Below are positions 38,601 through 50,600 of a stretch of DNA of 64,000 nucleotides, piece after piece. Origin of the DNA: Phoronis australis. Taxonomy: Eukaryota; Phoronida; Phoronidae. Made by a program: the position numbers and the translations under genes. The notes beneath the pieces are model-generated. The model ran no database searches. It was not told the origin of the DNA and saw only the letters and a list, made by a program, of their open reading frames with translations. Position 1 is the stretch's first letter. Each line of letters begins with the position of its first letter. The stretch covers positions 1,025,661-1,089,660 of the forward strand of contig NMRA01000009.1 of the NCBI GenBank assembly GCA_002633005.1. The letters run 5' to 3'.

Positions 38601-41600
38601 GATTGAACTGTATTTCAATCATTCTCACCATTTCAAGAAGTCACATATGTTTTGCATTGTTGACTGATTTAATGCATACAAACATTCATGTATTTTCAAC
38701 ATTTAAGGCCTTGGCCCACATGTTACATAAATGCGGTTGCAGGATGTATGTTTAAGGTGCTCAGCAAACAATGGAATATCTTGATGGAAAACACAATGTT
38801 TTCTTAAGTGAATAAGTAGAAATTGTCCTGAATTTGGTGGAAGATGTGTGCTTTTGTAATGACACTGTAATAGCCTTGTTTACCATTCAGGTTTACAATG
38901 GGGAGAATCAGCAGTCTCCCAAACTACACACAGACAATGGCTTCACTGGTAGTGTTGTACCTGGTCCTCTTCACCTGGGACCTGATGCCTTTATTAGATT
39001 CAGAGCTGGCTCTACCAGAAACGATAAAGGATTCAAGTGTAAATTCTCTGTTGGTATGTGCGTGCAAAACTTTTATTACTTTTAGCTAAGTGCCAATACT
39101 TTTTCAATGAGTTTGCCTGCTAACTAAATCATATGTTGGGAAGTTTTGATCCTCAAACAGAATCAAAATGTCAGATACTCTTAAGACTACCATTCACACT
39201 GTAAGTCAATAAAAGTTCATTCAGATAATGTAACTGTGCAGGTATTGGTACTGTTAATGTCATTGTATCTGTTTACAGATTGCCCACCTTTACATCTTGA
39301 TGAACACACCAATACATCATCACACGAGTCCAATAAATACATGGCTAACTTCTCTGTCAGTTGTCTCAGTGGTTATCAATTTAACTTGGAGGAATATATG
39401 AACAAGTCCTCTGTGAACGTGGTGTGTGAGAAGGATGGCAAATGGAATATTGATTTGAACCGTTTTCCTCGCTGTGTTCGTGAGTACTTTTGTTTTTAGT
39501 AATACATGATTTTTGACATTTTTATGAGCTTTTATGCTGTTTATTGTCACAGATATTAGAAACAAGGTTGAGTTTGAATGAGTCATATCTATTTGTAATC
39601 ATATGTCATGTGCTTCACATTCTGTTCCAGCCATACGTTGTGGTCCATTGCCCGTCATTAAGCATGGTTCACCAGCCAACTTGACCGATCCCAATATTGC
39701 AAACTACAAGTGTGATGTAGGCTACTCTCTGTCATCCAATATGTCCATCAAGTGTCAGTCTAATGGAAAATGGGAACAGCCGCCAACCTGTCTACGTATG
39801 TTTCTCAGAGACTCAAGTTTAGTTTTTGGATGTGATCGCGCATTTGATATTTTATCAACATTTTTATCATTTAATTTCTCTTGTTTTATTCACAAATTTT
39901 GGCTTCTGGAAATGGCTCTGGTGGAATGATTCAGCCCAACAGTATTCTTATTAAGTTCACAGTAAATAAATACTAGACACTTGTGAAATTAAATGGCTTC
40001 AATGCTCTGGAAAGTTGAAACTTGTGGATGAGTATAGTCATAATTGTGCATGGTGAACGGAGGCAATATGGTCTGGTAAATATTTCAATTGACACACAAT
40101 TACTGGTGAATATTCCAACAATTTTGACTTCTTGCTTTTCAGCTGCCCGGTGTCCAGCACTGGGTGATCTTGATAATGGTATCAAAAATGTGACTGGCAA
40201 TGAGACAGTGTTTGGTGCCCAAGTAGAGTTTCAGTGTAACCCGGGTTATGATCTTGTTGGTATACCAAAGCTACTATGTACATCCTCTGGATGGTCAAAC
40301 CCTAAGCCAGACTGTGAGAGTAAGTATCTCGGATTGGATGTGAAAGCCATTAGTCTCTGAATGATATGTTTTGTGAGACAGCATACAGTTAACATGACTT
40401 TTCTAAGCCAAGACCATTAAAATTGACTTGGCTAAGTAGTTACTTGGCAATTTCTTTTACCCTATACTAGTGGCAATTTATTTTCTTTTTTTGCATCCAC
40501 AGCTGTTTCTCCTAAATCTCAAACATGATAAACGATGACGACGACTTCCGGATGTATCTGATTACCTTTGTGCAAATTTACCTTTAGTTTCTCTGTATCT
40601 TTGGGTTTCCTGAATGAATTCTGATGAAATTTGGCAAGTAGATTTTTATTGCCGGGTCAATAGCAACTTCACATTTTGGATGGATTTGACTTCTTGTGCG
40701 ACACCTAGAGACTTTTTTATGATTTTTTGAGTTGGTGTAGCTTCTGCATTACCCAAACCACGCAAAGGATCATGGAACCTTACTTGTGTTTCTTCTGAGA
40801 AATGCATAGCTGATGATGATTTTTGGACATTCCAATAATGTGGCGCTATATAGGGGCATTTTTTTGCTTGCGTCTCAATATTTCTCAGAATCCTTGATGG
40901 ATGTTTTTATTGAGAAGAGTGCAACCTATTTGGATTTTTGGTAAAATCCAACTACTGCAGAGTGCCCTTATGGGATTTTTGTTTTTCTTCTTTGTCATGA
41001 TTTCTAGCAAGTTTCTTCATGGCTGTTCAAGAAATTTGAAAAGAAAGTTATCATATAGACAACAGCACAACCCTGATTTAAACAAATTTGACCTACACTG
41101 CGACTCTTTTTTGCCAGAACTTTCTTTAGACACTTGATGGAACTGTGCTCAACCGCCATCTTCAGTTGGTCTCCTACTGTCCTTAATGGTTTCGTCCCTA
41201 AACCAAGACCATCTCTAGGAGGCGGGACAACAGAGTTGATCAGGCTCTGTCTGACGGTTGTTGGTGGTGTTGCTGTTGGTATTTAATCCAAATCCAACAA
41301 GATGCCTGTTCAGCTTCAGTGGCTGCGTCGCGTAGCAGAGCCTTCTTTCCCGACATGGAGACGCCAAGACACCTCGCCATGGTAATGACCGCACTGGCCG
41401 GAAAACCCCGGCAGCCGACCTCCACAGGAAAACTCCAACATCTCCAGCCGTTAACATGACAGTCATTCCTAAGGTCTGCGTACTTCAAGTTCTTTTGCTC
41501 GTGTGCCTCTACCCTACTCTCCCACGGGATAGTGAGCTCAATTAAGATGACCTGGTGGGAACTGCCCGAGTATATAACCAAGTCAGGGCGCTGGGTCGTC

Positions 41601-44600
41601 TGGACAATGTGTTGAGGGAAGAATGACTGATGACCAGCAAGGTCTGCCCACACTCTCCAGTCGTTGGCTGTGTGCAGGATACCTTTCTGCGCAGGGGTCT
41701 TCCTTTTACTCGCCTCATCACCACTTCTTACGCAATTGATGAATTCGATGCGGTGGCTTCTCGGCTTCGGTTTGCTCTTCACCTCATCGACCAACACCCT
41801 TGCAAAAACTTTTAGTACCTGGTTGTGTCGGTAAGTGTACCTTCCTGATGCCAAGGACACGCTGCAAGATGATAGGATGTGTTCTAACGTACATCTGCGT
41901 CCACACTGAATACAGCTCGTGTTGTCAGCAACGCCCCAAGTAGCAAGGTTGCTGGGAGTCGGCAGTACGTTGTAAACAGATCTAATGAGGAATTTGGCTT
42001 TCAGAGGAGACATCTTCCACAAATCAGCCCACTTGACTTCCCTTTGTAAGACTTTGTCCCACTTGGTCCATGCTCCCTGTTGGCCCATCTGGACTGCTCA
42101 GGCGTACCTTTCTTCGTTCTCTGATGATCTAACCTCCCTGATTATTCTGTCTCTGCCCGGGTCTTTAGATCTTTCCCTTGCTGGCTTATCGGTCTTGTAG
42201 CCCAGCCCTTGCCTACCCTGGCAAGCTGTTCCTACTAACTGCCTGTGCCTCAGCCGACTCTCTGCTTCACTGATCGCTAAAGTGGTGGACCACTTCCTTC
42301 CGGTGCGTGACTGGATACTGCATCCCCTGATGGGCTGGTCAGATGTATTCCGCAGAGTGATGCTGGCTCGGACTTTGGTAACTTTGTACTCTTCTACCAC
42401 GGATGAGACTGGCAGGACAAGTTTTGACGACTTGCAGTATAGTCCGACGTTGCTGAATGACGCAGGTAATCCAAGCCACCTACGAATGAATCGGCTTGCT
42501 ACCCTTTCCATTTCTTCAGCTGAGGATGACGTGACGTCGTAGACAAGCAGTGGCCACATAAGCTTCGGGAGCAAGATGAACTGATAGCACCAAAGCTTGA
42601 ACCTTTCGGGTATGCCATCTTTGTCAATCTTCTCAAGCCATACCTTGAGCTGGGCTTTCACGTCTTTAACTCGGGATGTGTCTCGTAGGCTGCTGTCATA
42701 GTACTTGCCCAGGCACTTGACTGGTTGTTCACTGATTGTTGGAATTCTGCAACCTGCTATAGAAAACGACTGTCTCTTGAGCAACACTCCTTTCCTGATG
42801 ATTAATGATATGGACTTCTCTGCCTTGAATGACATACGTGCCCATTTAGTGAGCTCTTCTAGGCGACAGAGAATTGTCCTGGCTCCCACTGGTGACTCTG
42901 TCACTATCGTAATGTCATCAACAAAAACTCTGCAAGATGGCTGTCTGACTTCATCGAGCTTGGGACCTCTCCTCTCAGACTGGGCTCTCTTCAATAAGAC
43001 GTTCATTGCCATAATAAAAAGGATGACTGAAACTGTGCAGCCCGTCATGATTCCTTTCTCTAGGTGTTGGCACTTGGTAGTGAAGTTGCCGACTGTGAAA
43101 CGCATCACGCAGGAGCTGTAGTAAGACTTCACTATACTCTTGACTTTCTCGGGAATGCGGTAGATATCCATGACACGATAAACTAAAACATGTGGAACAG
43201 AACCATACGCATTTGCCATATTGAGCCACACCATAGACAGGTTCTTCTTGATCTTTGCTCGTTGTGTGAGTTCACTAATTATGGAATTATGTTCCAGACA
43301 TCCAGAAAAGCCTGGCACCCCGCCTTTCTGCGATGACGTGTCGATGAACTTATTCTTGATCATAAAGTCAGTCATTCTGCCAGATATAATGGCTAAGTAG
43401 ATCTTTCCCTCTATGCTGAGCAGTGAAATGGGTCGAAACTGGCCAATCTGCTTCGAGTTTTCTTCCTTCGGGACGTAGACTCCTTCAGCTCGCCCCCACT
43501 GGGCTGGAACAAAGCCTTTCCTCCAGAGAACCTTAAACAGCTTCCAGAGTCTATCACGCAACTTGGGACAATTCTTATAGATCTTGTAGGAAATACCGCT
43601 TGGACCAGGGGCTGACCCCGACCGGGCTTTCTTGACAGTGAGATCAACTTCCGACTTCTTAATATCCCCCAAATCGAAATCTACATCTGGCAAATCTTCA
43701 TCCTCTATTCCTGGAAAGTCGCCCAGGGGAGTATTTTTCAACTCGTCACTATGGACTTTAGTGAGATGCTCCTCCAAGTCTCTCTGGGTGCAGGTAAGTG
43801 TTCCGCCTTTACTCTTGCCTAGGAGCCTAGAAGCGTACTGATAAGGATTCCTAGTGAACCTCTCCCTCTGCTTAGCCTGTCTCTTCCTGTTTTGAGCACT
43901 TCGTTCAGCTTTGCGGAGAGACAATAATCGCTTGGGGGCCTCGGATGTCAGATGAGTAATTCCTGCCTTTTCGTGCTCAGCTGCCCCCTTCCACAGGCGA
44001 CGAAGTTCTTTAAGCTCCCTACGGATAGTAGCTATTTCCCGTTGCCGTCTGTTTGGTCCTCGTGGGTTGAGTAACTTTTCCCTTTTCTCAACTGTTCCAA
44101 AGCGGTCCACACTAACTTGGTAAGCAATTCGTGTCATAGCCTCAATCTTAGCATCTACTGGACCACGGAGAGTGACATGAAAGACGCTGTCCAGGTCATC
44201 GTCTAAGGCTGACCAAGCCTTCTTATCTACTGCTGGCGGCCACTTGATTCGGTCCTTCTTCCCAATATTTGGTGGACCTGCTGAACTCTTTGGGTCTTGA
44301 TTCTGAAATACTTCAGCTTCAACTACTAATGCTTCTGTCTGTTGCGTAGCTGGGAGGTCTTCGGCGCTGTGGTTTGTGACCTGGCTCAATCCCTCCCCCG
44401 TCTCACTGGACGTAGCACCCAAGCGTTGCCTTGCAACCTGACGTAAGCACTTCATCTTGCCTTGGTGGATTTTCAGTCCTCTTTCATTCTTCAGAATCTT
44501 TCCGCAAATGCAAGTTCTTGATGATAGATCGGTGTTCGCATTCGTAGTCCTATTCGTTCCGGTTGATGTCGTTTGTGGTCTGTCGTTGGACTCTTCTTGC

Positions 44601-47600
44601 ATCCTCTCTCTCGGAGAGTCCTGAGGTTGTCTTTCTGTAAGAAAGCACAAGCCTGATTTAAACAAATTTGACCCACACTGCGACTCTTTTTTGCCAGGTT
44701 CTCTATATTCCGAACTTTGTGAAGAATTATGTTGGGTGGCAGGTGTTTTCCTATTGAAGAGAGCATTATTTGCTTGATTTGCACCTCTTAGAGGCTATTA
44801 TAGCATTGGTTCCTTTAATGGGATGTTTACAATCTTATTGTAGTTGTCCCTTTTATCAGCGCTACTTGTAATGCTCAGGGTAGGTGCTTACTTATGCTTT
44901 GAGGGGATTTTGTTAATTTTTATTGTACTGATTTGTTTTAGAGTTGCGATGTCCCATGGTGGATGTTGAGAATGGCAAAGTAAATGCATCTGGAAACTAC
45001 ACTGAATTTGGTGATGTCATTAGTATCTCATGTAACCATGGTTACCATTTGAATGGCTCATCTACTGCCATCTGTGGAGCAAACCAGACTGTCACACCTC
45101 TACCTACTTGTGATGGTATGTTAAAACTGTTTATAATTAAGTCATTGGTTGATTTAGTGAATGCTAGGTGAAGTTTCCTTGTTCTTTAATGGAACTGAAC
45201 AAGTGTCGATGCAATGTCATCGGAATCATTTTTATATTCAATTTAGGTGTTTTATGACATTTGCGCAAGTGATTTGAAGATTTCCTCACAATTGTTTGTT
45301 ATATGTACTTTTTAATTCTCTTGTGTGTTGCCTTCTATTGTTTCCTTGTATTTTTTAGATGTCAATGAATGCTTGAATGACAGTACTTGTGACCAATACT
45401 GCAAAAACTCTGATGGCAGCTTCCAGTGTTCTTGTGACCATGGATATAATCTAAATGGAACAGACTGTATTGGTAAGTGTGCCAACCAGCTAGCTGTATG
45501 AAGACTATTGTCAAAAAACAGCAAGGTACTACTTTGTGTTGAGCTCCATTAGTTCTGTTCATCACCTTGTCGTGAAACCTATGTCAACATGTAGAGCTAA
45601 TGTTCCGGGAGCCAATCGACACTCACCTTGCCGGCGCTTGCAGCCATTAAAGTGAAAAACGAAACGTCTTTTTCTTGTATAATTCTCTGCTTATTGTAAC
45701 AAAGAAAGGTCTATTGTTGTTTTGAAAACAGTATGCTTGTGACAGGTGCACATGCCATTTCCTAAATTTTTGTGACATCTCTTGAGAGATGATGACAACT
45801 TCGCAGCAGCAAATATTGTTCCAAAATTCAGTTTGCTGGTTTTAAAATACTAAGAACTCATAAGTCAGATCCAAAAGTGTTATGACATGTGCAAAACCTC
45901 ATGAAAGAAGAACAGTTGATTGAAGAATCGGCGAAAAAAGAAACTGGCCAATAGGTGACGCAACATTTCACGGCGTCAAAAGCCGACGCAAAAGATCACT
46001 CCACAAGTTTAGCAGCAGAATAACGAGACAACGTCAATTTTTCCAACACCAGTAATTAATTTAGTTTACTAAAGGAAGAGTAGTTTTTAATGACACAGAC
46101 TTTGTGTCAGATTTTATTGGCCATTTTGTACCCACATCTGCACAGAGCTGTATATTTATCATACTAAATAATAGTCCACATTTATAAAAATAGCTCTCTT
46201 ATACAATAATATTAATGAGGACTTAATAAATCTGAATGCCATTTTGTATCTCACACTAGTTGAAGTGTGTTGGAGTTAAGTTTCAAACTGTTTTTTCAGA
46301 CATTAATGAGTGTGAAGGTGAGCACCACTGTGATGAGGTGTGTCACAACAGTGCAGGTAGTTACTCCTGTTCCTGTAACTCTACTGGTCATGTTCTCTAT
46401 GCCTTTGATGGGATGGAGGGGTTCAATGTACCCGATTCAGAGACAGGTTTACTGCCTGGTGACAAGTATTACATCAACCATACCTGCGTTCGTAAGTACA
46501 GTGTACTTTTTCATTCATGAAACTTCTCAACTACATGTAATGTGGGGCCAGGGTTTTGTNNNNNNNNNNNNNNNNNNNNNNNNNNNNNNNNNNNNNNNNN
46601 NNNNNNNNNNNNNNNNNNNNNNNNNNNNNNNNNNNNNNNNNNNNNNNNNNNNNNNNNNNNNNNNNNNNNNNNNNNNNNNNNNNNNNNNNNNNNNNNNNNN
46701 NNNNNNNNNNNNNNNNNNNNNNNNNNNNNNNNNNNNNNNNNNNNNNNNNNNNNNNNNNNNNNNNNNNNNNNNNNNNNNNNNNNNNNNNNNNNNNNNNNNN
46801 NNNNNNNNNNNNNNNNNNNNNNNNNNNNNNNNNNNNNNNNNNNNNNNNNNNNNNNNNNNNNNNNNNNNNNNNNNNNNNNNNNNNNNNNNNNNNNNNNNNN
46901 NNNNNNNNTCTAGTATTTCTAACATTAATGGTTATATTTAAAATAATCGCTATTCTTTGTGCCTGTGTTGTGTGTGATGTACACTTTAGGTGTATATCAA
47001 CACTTTATGAGGGTTTACATGTTGTGTATGAACCTGTATTCTGTGTCTTAAGCTTACATTGACTGTGGAACACCAAAGCAGTCCGATTACAGTGGATGTC
47101 AAATCAACAGTTCATCACTGAATACTACATACTTGTCGACATTTGACCTGTCACCACTGCATGGCTATTCGTTACGTGGCCAGTCATCACTGGGGAACTC
47201 TACAGTGACTTGTATGGAGAATGGCACATGGGACTTTGGAAGTATCACTTGTGTTGGTGAGTCTCTACTATTTTTTGCAAAAACGGTTACGAAATGTTAC
47301 TTGATTTGGTGACAGATGACTCCATACATGAATGTCACAATCTGTAGCTGTTGTATTTCATTCCAAATTGTATGAGAAATATTGTAAACCTAAGGTACAT
47401 TGGTCATGTGTGGACATGTGCAACATTTTAGAATGAAGGGTACTCTGGACCTATGGTATGTTTGGATTCATCAGAGGTCATTGTGAATCAGGGATCTTTG
47501 TTTGCACATTGATCACAAGACTTGTAACAACCCTTGACAGTATGAACATTACTAGACTCTTGTTTGTGACCTGGCCAATATCCTATTGTGTAATCCAAAT

Positions 47601-50600
47601 CCAAAATGCAGTTTGCACACAGATTTCAGGTCGCATGACTTTGATGACCAGAAAAGCATGCCATGGAGCATTTTCCATGTTACAAAACCTCTATTTTCCA
47701 TTTAATTATAACAAAAATGATGTGGTGTTGTTCTGATGTTGTGTGACCAGCATATCCTGTTTGACTAAAAAATGCTGTTGGGGTGTTTTCAGGTGACGCT
47801 TCTCAGCTCACCACAGTTGGAATGCCCAAATTACATACATGTTAGGATTGCAAGTTGGCCAAAATTTCTGCTTGCATTTCCATATGTGACCTGCAGCTCA
47901 TTAAGTCAAGCCCTGTTAATTTGAGATGAGGATAACAACTGAAGGTATTTTGAGTAGTATTGCAAAAGATGAAATAGCACTTGTCTGTAACTGTCCAAAA
48001 CAAGGTGAGTACAGTCACATAACCTATTGAATTTGTGAAGAAGCAATCAAGGGACATAATGTGAACTGTGTTGCAGGTGCGGTATGCCCTGATCCTGGTC
48101 GTAAGGCTGGCACACGACTGATTGCTTCGTCCTTCGTTCCTGCTTCTAACGTGACATACAAATGTCTACAGCATGGTTATACAGTGAATGGGCAATCATC
48201 GTTGCAGTGTTTGACACAGAATGGAAGTGCATTGTGGGATGGAGAAGCACCGTCTTGCTCAGGTAAACTTACCTTGATCCTTGAAATGAGACTGTTGACA
48301 ATATTTTACACTTAACATTCATTTCATATTCTATAATTGTTCATTAATTTATTGTTTTGCTATTACTACATCATTCTTATAATAAGAACAGCTAATGGGG
48401 GAGGAGCCAAACTTTACTTTCTCAACAAAAAATTATAAAAAGTGTTTGAATTTTTTTGTTATGTAATTGTTAACAATTATGCTTTTTAGTGTACAACCAT
48501 CCTCAAACAAAGTGTGTTTCAATGTTTTTGTCTTCATCATCTCTTCAGAAAAAGAAAAAATGCATTTCATCAATGGAAGTTTTTGAGAGAGAGAGAGTTT
48601 GTGGGTTCTTTTAAAATTTGAAAACTATTGTGTATTGAGATCATTTGGAATGTTGGCATGAGAAATGTCGAGGTATGCATTTTTTCAAACTTTGACCTGA
48701 TCTTGTATCGAACAAAAATATGTGCTGGTTGTATTTGTAGTTCTTTATCAGAATGTTGACATGGAAACAGCTAAAAGTAACTGTTACAGTAAACACATTT
48801 CATTGAATTACTTGAAGCTTCAAAATTTAATGCATGAGTTTTCGTAAATCTTTGAAGAGTTTTTCTTTCTTTGTGAAGCATTTAAAGGTCATTGGTCCTC
48901 ATAAAAGGGTTGAAATTGAGCAGTTTTCATCAGACTTGTCTATTTTGGTTAATCAAAGTGAATTATAATTGCAAGATCATAAAAGCGACCAAAAGTTGTA
49001 CACAGTCTGATGCCAGAAAAGAATTACATTCAACCATAGAACCTCATGCACATACTTATGTTTGTTATGACCTTGTATATGACTTTTAACAAAACAAATT
49101 GTCTGATCATTTTTTCTATAATGGTTCTTAATAGGCCTAAAATGCATTGTGTAAATCTAATTATATTAACTTTCAGATGCAGAAAAGCCCGTCTGGGTTC
49201 ATGACTACGAATGTGGAAAAACATTCCATGTGACCAAATTTTCTACAATTGAGATGTCATATTTCAAGTTCCCCCAGGCTTCTGATAATACAGCTGTGAA
49301 GGAGTTCAAGATGGAGCCCACCATCAGCATGGGCGTAGTGATCATCACAGATTTCAGTGTTCAATTTACTGCCATTGACTGGAACAACAACACAGCAATA
49401 TGTAATGTTACCTTTAAGGTGAAAGGTATGAAGACTGTGACCTAACATGATAATCTTGCATACAAACTTGTGAATGGTATTTCTTGTTGTCTGCCATTGA
49501 CTGGTCTGAGGTTTGTGATCTGTGTCGCCATAAGGGGAAAGGTATGAAGACTGTGACCTGATATGATAATCTTGCATACAAACTTGTGACTGGTATTTCT
49601 TGTTGTCTGCCATTGACTGGTCTGGGGTTTGTGATCTGTGTCACCGTAATTGCTTTCTTTTCATGCCATCTTGTGCATGTGATGGAGAGCGACAGTCTTT
49701 ATTTTGAAACTCAGTGCTGACATTGTAGACTTGCTGATGCAGACATATTGTTAATTTATACACGGCATCTGTCCCATAATCAGCATACTAGAGGTAAAAA
49801 GGAGAGGTGGGTTTGAAAATAGCACAATTAATATACATCCTGTGGAAAGGTGGACATAGAAAAGTAGCCATGTACTATGATGCAACAGTGGATTGAAATA
49901 ATAAAAAATGTGGTCTATGGAAGTTTGACATAGAAAAGTCTCCACCTAATGAATAAGAAGGCATAGACAGAGCTACATCCTAAGGAACGTAAAAGAAAAT
50001 TTATGATCGACAAACTGTTCCAAGTTTTCTCCTGTGATGAGTTACCCGAGTTTTGCTCACAACCATCAGGAACGATAAGATTTGGCTGGCGTCAGCACTT
50101 CAGATTTTGAACCCTATCCCTCAGTGGGAGACAATTAATATGCGTCTCAGATGGCCAATTTGGTTGTGGCTGTCCACTGTTAAATTTCAAATTTGTACTT
50201 TCACAGACACAGAGTTTTTGTATTTTATTTTGTCTAAAAGAAATGTTTCAGTAACTTCAAATGAAAAAATTGTCCAACTATGAGAGGAGTTACAATAATT
50301 TGAAGAGTGTAAGTTGTGGAATTAGCACAATGCGTTCTGCATGTAAAATGCTTTGTCGAGAAACTCGACACCCCAGATGTTTATTTTGTGTAATTGAATT
50401 AGGCTTAATACCATGATACATACAGAAATTGTGTAACTCAAAGAAGCTCTTTTGGCCTCAGGAGAAAAATTAGCCAATGTGTCTCAAATATAGCATGTGT
50501 CACAAGCTATAGTTACCAGAGATGAAAAGGAGGCTGAGGTAGGCGATATAAGGTCATTGATTATGACATATACAATTACTAGGAATATGGTAGAGAATAC

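Larger units (their letters stand above)
41118..44643 (-). mobile_element. Non-LTR retrotransposon with restriction-like endonuclease, antisense in intron 16
   Basis: A 3,526-bp element bounded by 54-bp direct repeats. It has a single-ORF design with N-terminal zinc finger, reverse transcriptase, CCHC knuckle and C-terminal restriction-like endonuclease, the organisation of R2/NeSL/HERO-type elements that nick DNA and prime on the target. There are no LTRs or integrase, no poly(A) tail, and only a very short 5' leader if the repeat border is the true end. It lies antisense to the mosaic gene between sushi 3 and sushi 4. The ORF is almost intact, which implies recent insertion, but it carries two inactivating changes. 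Confidence 0.85.

Noticed and set aside
41240-42200. Plus-strand open frames inside the retrotransposon
   Set aside because: Shadows of the minus-strand RT/endonuclease ORF.
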